Of a stretch of DNA of 64,000 bases, positions 15,669 to 22,477 are shown one piece after another (positions within the stretch are counted from its first letter, which is position 1; every line of letters begins with the position of its first letter). This DNA is from Bilamarchaeum sp040758595. Its GTDB lineage: Archaea; Micrarchaeota; Micrarchaeia; Anstonellales; Bilamarchaeaceae. The notes below the pieces were generated by a model. The model saw nothing but the letters and a program-made list of their open reading frames with translations. It was not told where the DNA came from and did not search any database. The translations under genes and the position numbers were made by a program. The stretch spans positions 1 through 64,000 of the forward strand of contig JBFLVJ010000008.1 of NCBI GenBank assembly GCA_040758595.1, written 5' to 3'.

Positions 15669-16548
15669 ACGCGGCCACATTCGCCTTGCCCAGGGCATCT
15701 GCTATCTTCTTCGCATGCTCCTTGTCGCGCGCGAGGGCGATGCAGCAGCCTCCGCCCCCTCCGCCTGTGAGTTTCGCGCCCAGCGCCCCTTCCTTGAGCG
15801 CCATTTTGACGATGGCGTCGTTGCGTTCGTCAGAGACCCCGAGTTCCGAGAGCAGCTTCTGGTTGGCGTTCATGAGGGCGCCTATCTCGTCGAGCTTGCC
15901 CTTCTCCACGAACTTCCTGCCCTCCTCGGCTATCTTGTAGTATTCGTCCATGAGCTGCCTGAACTCGCTCTCATCGGCCTCCTTGAACTTCCTGACGGCC
16001 TCTATCATCTTGGGCGTGGGGCTGTTCTTGCCGGTCATGGCCACCACGAAATCGAGTGGCCGCACGAGCTCGAGCTTCACGAACTTGCTCTCCAGCGGGC
16101 TGTTTCCCCTGGTGAACTCTATCACGCCCCGGTGGGTCGCGATGTAGTTGTCCACGCCGCTCGGATTCCCATGGAAAGCCTTCTCGCCTTCGTATGCATG
16201 CTTGTTCACATCATCCGGTGTGAGAGCGATGCCTTTGTCCTTGGCGAACGCCCTGACCATGGCCACGCAGAACGCAGAGGACGAGCCGAGGCCCCCCTGG
16301 GTCGGCAGGTCGCCGCCCAGCATCACCTCGTACTTGTCATGTACGCCCATGGAGGCCAGGACGTTCTCTATCGCCCTGATGCTAAGCTCCTCCGATACCT
16401 TGTGGTCCGTCACAATGGCGTTCTTCTCGGCCTTCCTCACTTCCACATCGCATGTCTTGGATATCGCAGCCGCTATCGACGGCGCGCCGTAGACCACGAA
16501 ATGCTCTCCGAATATGATTATCTTCCCGTGTCCTTCTCCTTTGGTCAT
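15646..16548 (-). CDS. mvk: Mevalonate kinase
   Basis: 300 residues of the GHMP kinase family. GHGKIIIFGEHFVVYGAPSI is the N-terminal motif 1, PTQGGLGSSSAFCVAMVRAF the glycine/serine ATP loop, HGNPSGVDNYIATHRG the mevalonate-kinase-specific region with catalytic Asp, and AKLTGGGGGGCCIAL motif 3. It phosphorylates mevalonate with ATP to 5-phosphomevalonate, the substrate of the dehydratase encoded at 8-9.7 kb. A GGGTGA ribosome site formed partly by the stop codon of the preceding gene lies just upstream, so it is co-transcribed with that gene. Confidence 0.94.
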   Translation of the reverse strand: MTKGEGHGKIIIFGEHFVVYGAPSIAAAISKTCDVEVRKAEKNAIVTDHKVSEELSIRAIENVLASMGVHDKYEVMLGGDLPTQGGLGSSSAFCVAMVRAFAKDKGIALTPDDVNKHAYEGEKAFHGNPSGVDNYIATHRGVIEFTRGNSPLESKFVKLELVRPLDFVVAMTGKNSPTPKMIEAVRKFKEADESEFRQLMDEYYKIAEEGRKFVEKGKLDEIGALMNANQKLLSELGVSDERNDAIVKMALKEGALGAKLTGGGGGGCCIALARDKEHAKKIADALGKANVAAFTTVVSS

Positions 16549-16554
16549 GGTGTT

Positions 16555-17328
16555 TCACCCTTTGGGTTTCCTGCCCCTCGTTTTCGGGGGTTTTATGTCC
16601 GGATAAGCGTCAGTGAGCATGCCCGGGGTCGCATAGGGCGGATAGCCGAGCGTCTCGAGCGATTTGCACACCAGATAAGCCTTCCCGCCATCAAGCTTCG
16701 GCTCTAGCGCCTTCAGCATGGCCGCGGCATTGTTGAAGGATTTCCTCATGCCCTTGGTCACTGAAGCCACCGTCGCGTCATCCTTCTCCACCCCGGCGAA
16801 ATCGAATCCCTTGTTCACCGCGGTGTGGTTGACTCCGCTGAGGATTCCGGAGACCTCGTAATCCTTCACGTTCTCCAGGCCCAGCTTCTTTATGGCGATC
16901 CATTTCCCGTATTTGCCGATGAATCCGATGAAATCATCCACTCCCTCATCCACGGGCTTCGCATCGTTTGAGCCGGCCTTGAATGCTATTCCTGCCTTGG
17001 CCAGCAGCCTGTTCATAAGATAGCTCTCTGCCGCCGGCATGAGTTTGGGGTCCTTGAGCGCCTTCCCGAGGGCGTCCTTTATGTCTCCTGGCTTGTTCGC
17101 TTCAAGGAAATCATAGACCGCGGCGAGCCCTTTCCCGGATATCTTCGCGAAACCATCCACGGCATCCGTATCGATTCCGGAGAACCTGAAGGCGTGGGGT
17201 TCCACCTTCTCGCTCACGTAAGCGAGCGCTGCGGCCACATCCTTCTCGCTCTTCCCGCTCAGGTCGAATCTGATGCCCAGCTTGAAGTCCTTGTACTGTC
17301 CGGTGAATATAATCTCGTCCTTTTCCAT
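16555..17328 (-). CDS. Conserved archaeal protein of unknown function (DUF2666-like)
   Basis: 257 residues from ATG 17328, which has GGAGGGG upstream. The protein appears to have two related halves: FTGQYKDFKLGIRFDLSGKS near the start and FIGFIGKYGKWIAIKKLGLE near the middle, each followed by a mostly helical stretch. The C-terminus is lysine/proline-rich (KTRGRKPKG), resembling an AT-hook. The style matches archaeal DUF2666, which often lies near mevalonate kinase, but this assignment is from memory. Its stop is 6 bp before mvk, so they form an operon. Confidence 0.6.
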   Translation of the reverse strand: MEKDEIIFTGQYKDFKLGIRFDLSGKSEKDVAAALAYVSEKVEPHAFRFSGIDTDAVDGFAKISGKGLAAVYDFLEANKPGDIKDALGKALKDPKLMPAAESYLMNRLLAKAGIAFKAGSNDAKPVDEGVDDFIGFIGKYGKWIAIKKLGLENVKDYEVSGILSGVNHTAVNKGFDFAGVEKDDATVASVTKGMRKSFNNAAAMLKALEPKLDGGKAYLVCKSLETLGYPPYATPGMLTDAYPDIKPPKTRGRKPKG

Positions 17329-17431
17329 CGTTCCCCTCCCGGGATAGTAGGATTTGAGAGGCATCAATAAAAATCCATCCGGTCTAATCAGTTCTCAGTT
17401 TCCAATAGAACGCAAGGCATTCTATGGACCA

Positions 17432-17452
17432 GCGAAACGTTTATCGTTTCGC
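17432..17452. repeat. Perfect 8-bp hairpin upstream of tRNA-Thr
   Basis: GCGAAACG, loop TTTAT, CGTTTCGC. It lies in the gap between the leftward DUF2666-like gene and tRNA-Thr. A copy of ACCCGGAAC follows at 17496-17504. It could be part of the dispersed repeat described in the findings or a regulatory structure. Confidence 0.6.
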
Positions 17453-17518
17453 CCGGTCGTGTTTCGAGTTCAGTCTGTCTTCGACAAGACTCAGGACCCG
17501 GAACGCTAGACGCTTTTC

Positions 17519-17629
17519 GCCCCTGTAGCGCAGTGTCCCCGAGACCCGTAACCGGGAACGGGAGACGCGCCATGGTAGCGCGCGTCCTTGGTAAGGACGA
17601 GGTCCCGAGTTCAAATCTCGGCGGGGGCT
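17519..17629 (+). tRNA. tRNA-Thr (anticodon GGT) with D-loop intron
   Basis: Acceptor strands GCCCCTG (17519-17525) and CGGGGGC (17622-17628) pair, with discriminator T17629. The D-stem is GCGC (17528-17531) with GCGC (17578-17581), the anticodon stem CGTCC/GGACG, the loop TTGGTAA with anticodon GGT at 17590-17592, and the T-arm CCGAG-TTCAAAT-CTCGG. A 39-nt insertion interrupts the D-loop; removing it leaves the ordinary loop AGTGGTA. No CCA is encoded. Confidence 0.9.
17534..17572 (+). other. Non-canonical tRNA intron in the D-loop
   Basis: Fold: exon GCGC (17528-17531) pairs with GCGC (17567-17570) as the 4-bp central helix. Three-base bulges AGT (17532-17534) and CAT (17571-17573) hold the cut sites; GTC (17535-17537) pairs with GAC (17564-17566), then CCC with GGG, then an inner hairpin CCCG-TAAC-CGGG. 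The outer helix is absent, so this is a relaxed bulge-helix motif. The intron contains ACCGGGAAC (17551-17559), also found twice near tRNA-Arg. Confidence 0.8.
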
Positions 17630-17677
17630 TCTCTAAATGTTACGGGTTCTGGGTTTCGGGTCTGTCTTAACTAAGAA

Positions 17678-18979
17678 TCAGCTGGAAACGCTGCGATGGA
17701 GGCTGTCGATGGCCTTCATGAGCACGTACATCATCTGGAAGTGCATCCGCATCAGGCTCTCTTTGCGCCAGATGTGTTTCTCCGGGCCGCCCATGACCTC
17801 ATGATAAGCGTCAGCCAGGTTCCTGAGGGCATCTTCACAGACTGTCGTTCCGCTCCCATACGCGCGCAGCAGGCCCGACATCTGAGCCCTTCCATCTGCG
17901 GTCAGGGTCCCTTCATTGGCCATTTGATCGCGGTGCAGTTCCTGGACCATGACCCTTGCCGGGTGGTCCAGCTCACGGCATGCGTTCCTCAGCGCTATTA
18001 TCTCACCGCTAGTGAAAACCCCTTCGTTCCTGATGTCTACTAGCCGGTGGTATTCGCTTGTCCCCCTCAGGAGTTCGACGACCTCCGCATACCGCTCAGG
18101 GATGGCGGCATCGTCCTCCACGAACACGTTCTCGTAAATCTCATGGGCGATCCTCCTGACCGCCGGATCCTTGATGGCATCGAATCCCGCTCCACCCTGC
18201 CTGAGCCTTTCGGGCGCATATCCGAGCTGCTTGCTTGCTATCCTTCTCTCCAGGGCCGCAATCAAATCCTCTCCGCTCAGGCCGGCAGGCACCTGTAGGG
18301 TGGTCTCCTCGTCGTATGTGAACGAAAGGGAATGATATACGTTCTCCTTGGAGATCCCCTTGAGCTCCCCGTCGAATGTGAGCCGCCTCGCATCGAGCTC
18401 CTCCTGGCTCACACCGAGTTTTTCGATCGAAGGCGGACTGAAGCATTCGAACCTACGGGTCTTGGCCTTTTGCGCTTCAGCCGTAGATTCAGGGCCTATG
18501 ACGCCGAGCGCCTCGAGCCTCCCCTCTATCGCGCCTTCCGGGTCGTCGCTATCTAGGACAGCCCTGCTCACCGGCAGGGTCTTCGTCTCTCTGCCATCGA
18601 GCGGTATTATCGTGAATGACGTTCCAGCGGGCGTCTTCTTGTCGATCCGGACCTTATACGCCCCGGATTTGCGGAGCACGCTCTCCACGAGCAATTGCTC
18701 CACCGGTTTCTCGAGAACCGGGCGGCTTGGCGCGATCCTCCCTATCCGGATCATGGATTCTGCCCGGGCGATTATCATCCCCTGGAATCTGGCTTTCGCC
18801 TCCTTGGCCTGGATGAGTTCCCCGACCGCTTCCTTTATTACGTTGCTGTGGAACAGCTGCTCCTCTTTACCGAGAGGCAATCTGAGCATGCCTGCGGCTA
18901 GGGGCCCTCTCCCTGCGAACCCTCGGTTGGGCAAGGGTCTCTGACCCGTCTTGAGCTGCCGGCTTTCCTGTTTCATCAT
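17678..18979 (-). CDS. Unknown large soluble protein
   Basis: 433 residues from ATG 18979. I recognise no family. The sequence is mixed alpha/beta and charged without signal or membrane segments. It contains an Arg-rich N-terminus, a middle beta-like part (SFTIIPLDGRETKTLPVSRA) and a mainly helical last 200 residues rich in Glu, Arg and His (ALRNACRELDHPARVMVQEL, ending in a Met-rich helix). An in-frame ATG at 19042 would span the TATA box (ATTTAAATATAAG), so the downstream start is preferred. Its promoter region has an inverted repeat. Monocistronic, between tRNA-Thr and a small zinc protein gene. Confidence 0.6.
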   Translation of the reverse strand: MMKQESRQLKTGQRPLPNRGFAGRGPLAAGMLRLPLGKEEQLFHSNVIKEAVGELIQAKEAKARFQGMIIARAESMIRIGRIAPSRPVLEKPVEQLLVESVLRKSGAYKVRIDKKTPAGTSFTIIPLDGRETKTLPVSRAVLDSDDPEGAIEGRLEALGVIGPESTAEAQKAKTRRFECFSPPSIEKLGVSQEELDARRLTFDGELKGISKENVYHSLSFTYDEETTLQVPAGLSGEDLIAALERRIASKQLGYAPERLRQGGAGFDAIKDPAVRRIAHEIYENVFVEDDAAIPERYAEVVELLRGTSEYHRLVDIRNEGVFTSGEIIALRNACRELDHPARVMVQELHRDQMANEGTLTADGRAQMSGLLRAYGSGTTVCEDALRNLADAYHEVMGGPEKHIWRKESLMRMHFQMMYVLMKAIDSLHRSVSS

Positions 18980-19020
18980 TACCACTGGGGGACATCGATG
19001 CCTGTATATCTTGTGGTAAT
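18978..19020. promoter_or_regulatory. Inverted repeat between TATA box and start codon
   Basis: ATTACCAC (18978-18985) and GTGGTAAT (19013-19020) form an 8-bp perfect inverted repeat with a 27-bp spacer, lying between the AT-rich promoter (near 19022-19034) and the ATG of the unknown 433-residue protein. It could be an operator or a 5' leader stem. Confidence 0.45.
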
Positions 19021-19061
19021 CCTTATATTTAAATGTTCGCAATCCGCCCTCAGCAAGGATA

Positions 19062-19211
19062 TCATCCGTTTGCCAGAGGGTGGTAGTTGCCGTCGTTGTC
19101 CCTGGTGAACCTGTGGGTCGTGTTCACAGAGCAGATATACTGTCCATTCTCGTTCCGCGAAAGCGGAGACCAAAGTCCCTTATAGATATGGCAATGCGGG
19201 CATGCTGACAT
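19062..19211 (-). CDS. Small zinc-ribbon protein, 49 residues
   Basis: ATG 19211 opens a 49-residue frame: MSACPHCHIYKGLWSPLSRN, then GQYICSVNTTHRFTRDNDG. The CPHC pair, a third Cys and a His about 25 residues on suggest a zinc-binding knuckle. AAGGTG lies upstream and a TATA-like box at 19260-19268. A paralogue sits at 20666-20818 with the same order (CPQC, then C, then NPEHRF and DENG), which supports both as real genes. Function unknown; nucleic-acid binding is a guess. Confidence 0.65.
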   Translation of the reverse strand: MSACPHCHIYKGLWSPLSRNENGQYICSVNTTHRFTRDNDGNYHPLANG

Positions 19212-19333
19212 GGGATAACACCTTTACTTTACTGGTCGGACAACACATAGGACGCGTATCTTTATAAACGTTCCCGGCTCCGGCCAGGCGAAGCTATATA
19301 AGCCGACAGCCCTAATCTCTGACGTGGTTACCT

Positions 19334-19963
19334 ATGGAAGGTCATACCGGTCTCCGTGAATTGCTGGTCACAGGTTTGTTGGTCATCGGCCTCACTGCGG
19401 CTGTTTTCATGATAACCGATTTGCAGCCCCCGCCATCGTCATACGGGACACAATCCCCGGCAGTCTCTCCGGTGATAGAGACGCAGGAGACGCTGGGCGG
19501 GCTTTTCGATCAGGGGATGGCCAGGGCGGATTCGCGCTTCTATGACACCGATCCCTATGGGACCTATGACATCCGGACCTACAGATGGGCGCTCCCCACG
19601 ATGGATTCATCTCCCGATTCAGTGGCGCCCAGGCAGAACGATCTGCGGGCAGCTCCGGTGCGCTTCAACGACCGTTACGATGATTCCCTGCGCGGATTCG
19701 CCTACCGGACCTTCCAGAAAGCGAATCTCACAGGCCCGCCCTTGATATTCGGGACCGCGGTTTTCATATCCGACTCAAACATGCTGGGCGCTTTCCAGGA
19801 GAGCGGCCAGTCTTTTGACATGAGGTACGATCCACACCCCGAGCGTTCACAGACCCTAGAGGATTGCTCTATCATATATTCATCCTCCATGACGACCCAT
19901 TCCGGCACTCCGGTCAAGGTTTATGATGTCGCATGCAGGATCGCTTACGGTGCTAACCCATGA
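19334..19963 (+). CDS. Membrane-anchored extracytoplasmic protein, paralogue of next gene
   Basis: 209 residues: an N-terminal membrane segment, ELLVTGLLVIGLTAAVFMIT, a proline/serine-rich linker, and an extracellular domain ending FGTAVFISDSNMLGAFQ through CSIIYSSSMTTHSGTPVKVY and DVACRIAYG. The next gene encodes a lipoprotein with a similar C-terminal domain (VYGAAVFSSEQTLLDGLF and GGFLSVYRFECEYAE), so they are likely duplicates with different anchors. A TATA box, CTATATAAG, lies near 19294-19302, about 26 bp before the mRNA start, giving a roughly 9-nt leader. No known family recognised. Confidence 0.65.
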   Translation: MEGHTGLRELLVTGLLVIGLTAAVFMITDLQPPPSSYGTQSPAVSPVIETQETLGGLFDQGMARADSRFYDTDPYGTYDIRTYRWALPTMDSSPDSVAPRQNDLRAAPVRFNDRYDDSLRGFAYRTFQKANLTGPPLIFGTAVFISDSNMLGAFQESGQSFDMRYDPHPERSQTLEDCSIIYSSSMTTHSGTPVKVYDVACRIAYGANP

Positions 19964-20613
19964 GATACGCGATATTCGCCTTGTCTTTGATGCTGCTGCT
20001 GGCCGGCTGCACATCAACAACGGAATCCCCGGCCCCATCATATACCGCTCCGCCGGCCGCCCAGGCTCCGGCCGAGCCTCCGCCTGCTGCAGGATCTCAG
20101 GATAACGCGTCCGCGCCACAAGCGGATATGCCGCCTCCGATCCAGGAAGAGCCCGCCGATGCCGCACCTCCGGCCGAAGCGATCGCCGCCACGGACGAGA
20201 GCGCAGCGGATCTGCTGGATTCCGCCCTAGCAGAGTGGATGCGTGATTTCTACCTGGACCACAGCGGAACGTACACGGAAGGCAGGTTCAGCTGGACGCG
20301 TTCACCGTCTCCCTCTGACGGCACCCTGACGGCCTCTCCGGCGTCGCAGGTGAAGTTCGACGGAAAGACCATAGAGAGCGTGCAGTCGTTGGGCTATCTC
20401 ACATTCACTGACAAGAACGGCGCGTTATCGGTATATGGCGCAGCCGTCTTCAGCAGCGAGCAGACCCTGCTCGATGGCTTGTTCTCGCCATTCGATGTGG
20501 ATGTCGCCGGCAGGAACCTCTCCTGGTGCCAAGTCGCAAAGAAAGACACCTATCAAAGCACCGCCGGAGGCTTCCTGTCCGTCTACAGATTCGAATGTGA
20601 ATACGCAGAATGA
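19960..20613 (+). CDS. Lipoprotein with proline/alanine-rich linker
   Basis: 217 residues. ALSLMLLLAGCTSTTESPAP is a lipoprotein signal with a lipobox Cys, followed by about 50 residues of Pro/Ala-rich spacer and a C-terminal domain with two cysteines (SWCQVAKKDTYQS, RFECEYAE) that should pair outside the cell. The ATG overlaps the preceding stop (ATGA), so it is coupled to its paralogue. The pair may form a surface complex. No function can be assigned. Confidence 0.68.
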   Translation: MRYAIFALSLMLLLAGCTSTTESPAPSYTAPPAAQAPAEPPPAAGSQDNASAPQADMPPPIQEEPADAAPPAEAIAATDESAADLLDSALAEWMRDFYLDHSGTYTEGRFSWTRSPSPSDGTLTASPASQVKFDGKTIESVQSLGYLTFTDKNGALSVYGAAVFSSEQTLLDGLFSPFDVDVAGRNLSWCQVAKKDTYQSTAGGFLSVYRFECEYAE

Positions 20614-20665
20614 GATGCAAAAGACAATCTGGGCCTGAAGGCTCCGGCCTCCTGGTTTTTCCCTC

Positions 20666-20818
20666 TCAGATCGACTTCAGGAATCCGTTCTCGTCGAGCT
20701 TGAACCTGTGCTCGGGGTTGGCCAAGCACTTGAAGCCCTCATCTGCCCTGGAGAGGACAGAGTTCATCCCGAAGCTCATGCTGCACTGCGGGCAGCCCAT
20801 CTGATATTCGTTCGTCAT
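20666..20818 (-). CDS. Small zinc-ribbon protein, 50 residues
   Basis: ATG 20818 gives MTNEYQMGCPQCSMSFGMN, then FKCLANPEHRFKLDENGFLK. The spacing CPxC, about 19 residues, C, 5 residues, HRF matches the 49-residue protein at 19062-19211, so this is a local two-member family flanking the anchored-protein pair. The His and three Cys can bind one zinc. An upstream start at 20851 is less likely. Function unknown. Confidence 0.65.
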   Translation of the reverse strand: MTNEYQMGCPQCSMSFGMNSVLSRADEGFKCLANPEHRFKLDENGFLKSI

Positions 20819-20971
20819 GGGTCTCAACTCCGCCGGGGGATTCCGGCGCACTACTGGTCGCTTTCCCTAACACCGGGAAGATATTTAAACGTATTGGCAT
20901 TCCTGCCCTCCCGGGCCAAGGCAAGCCCCGACGGCCATCCCGCTCTAAAATGTTTCCCCCCAATCAGCATC

Positions 20972-22441
20972 ATGGCGCAAAAGCGATATGTGCTCGGCAT
21001 GCCGCTTGCCACATTCATCCTTCTCGGGCTTTTTTGCCTCCTGGTACGCTTGCCTCTTCTCGGATATCTTCCATTCGTGAATGATGAGGCCGTCTATTCG
21101 GTCATGGTATCTGAGCAAGGTTCCTCGCCGACGCTGGTGCCGACCCTCTTCGGCTATCCGGTGAGCTGGAAGATGGCGCCTTTCTTCTGGCTCTATTCGT
21201 TCCTGACGCCATTGCTAGGATGGGCCGGACTGGAGGCCTCCTATCGTCTTCCTTCCCTGGCCTTCGGCTTCCTATGCATATTCCCGCTCTATCGTATCGT
21301 CCGGCATCTCAGCGACGATGCCAGGGCGTCCCTGGCATGCCTCTTCTTCCTCTCGTCATTCGTTTCAATCTATCCCGGCGCCTCGCTCCTGCTCGATTCG
21401 CCGGCCATGCTGCTCATCCTGCTCTCCATCTACTGTTATGTCGTGAAAGACGAGCCTATCAACGGCGGCCTTCTGGCGGCCGCGGCGTTCGCCTTCAAAC
21501 TGGTGATCGCTTTCATCCCTCCTCTGCTGGCAGCATTCGCGCTCATGCTGGCCGGCAGGAGGAGAGAGCTGCTCGGGCGCAGTTTCCTGCTGTCCATGGC
21601 CTTGCCGCTTTCCATGGCACTCATCAACTACGCCCTCCTCGCCCCATTCGGCGGAGGGGATCAGCTCTACTTCGAGGAGATATTCCCGAGGGTGTTGGCC
21701 CCGGACGCATCTGCCAGCCTCGCAGAATGGGCGATATCCTCCCTAAACACCCTGGCATACAGCATGGGTCCCATCTTCGCACTCTCGCTTTTCGGCCTCG
21801 CGAGATACTGGCGCAGCCATCCTTTGCTTACGGTCTGGTATGCGCTCATCACAATCCCGTTCATGGCAGGGGCGCTCTATCCATGGTATTACCTTCCGGT
21901 CCTTCCTGCGGTGTGCGCCTTCGCGGCTATGGCGCTCTACAATCCTTCCAAAGGCTGGAAGGGCAATCTCGGCGGACTGGCAGTGGCCGCCCTTGCGGTC
22001 CTCGCATCCCTCTACCTGGTCTCCGGCGCCTACCAGATCCTCAATGCCCAGCATTCGCCTGAGAAGGAGGCGGGCCTTGCGATAGCGGGAAAGGAGAACG
22101 TGCTGATAATAGGACAGTTCAAGCCAGGCATCTTCGCCTACAAAGAAGCGCTGGAGCGCGGTGCGACCGGCAGGGTGCTGGACTACGGCCTCGTCGTAGG
22201 CCCGCAGGGCTTCGGGGGAGAGGAGGCCGCGGATTTCGTCCTCGATTACCACACTCCGCAGCACGCTGTCCGGGACGGGTCGTTCAGCGCGCTCTATACA
22301 TCGTCGGCCATCTTCCGGAAGGACACCGACATCAGCAGATTCGACTACATCGTCCTGTCGGGGGATCCGGGCTTCCTGCTCCGCGCCCCTCTCGTTTACG
22401 GGGAGGGCGGCATCCTGGTCTACCGCGTTTCTGGAGACTGA
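20972..22441 (+). CDS. PMT/ArnT-like membrane glycosyltransferase
   Basis: 489 residues with about ten or more hydrophobic segments (for example FILLGLFCLLVRLPLLGYLP, LLAAAAFAFKLVIAFIPPLL). After the first helix comes PFVNDEAVYSVMVSE, the Asp-Glu of the first extracellular loop that is the metal and lipid-sugar site in GT-C enzymes of the ArnT/PMT type. These use polyprenyl-phosphate sugars to glycosylate lipids or proteins outside the cell. A C-terminal soluble domain of about 130 residues follows. The start at 20972 has a TATA-like box about 26 bp upstream. The target could be the large surface proteins encoded just downstream. Confidence 0.78.
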   Translation: MAQKRYVLGMPLATFILLGLFCLLVRLPLLGYLPFVNDEAVYSVMVSEQGSSPTLVPTLFGYPVSWKMAPFFWLYSFLTPLLGWAGLEASYRLPSLAFGFLCIFPLYRIVRHLSDDARASLACLFFLSSFVSIYPGASLLLDSPAMLLILLSIYCYVVKDEPINGGLLAAAAFAFKLVIAFIPPLLAAFALMLAGRRRELLGRSFLLSMALPLSMALINYALLAPFGGGDQLYFEEIFPRVLAPDASASLAEWAISSLNTLAYSMGPIFALSLFGLARYWRSHPLLTVWYALITIPFMAGALYPWYYLPVLPAVCAFAAMALYNPSKGWKGNLGGLAVAALAVLASLYLVSGAYQILNAQHSPEKEAGLAIAGKENVLIIGQFKPGIFAYKEALERGATGRVLDYGLVVGPQGFGGEEAADFVLDYHTPQHAVRDGSFSALYTSSAIFRKDTDISRFDYIVLSGDPGFLLRAPLVYGEGGILVYRVSGD

Positions 22442-22477
22442 CTAACGTTTATAAATGATGGTTGTGTGCTTTACGGC

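Noticed and set aside
15715..16707. 330-codon rightward open frame
   Set aside because: It is antisense to mevalonate kinase and its composition is that of an antisense shadow.
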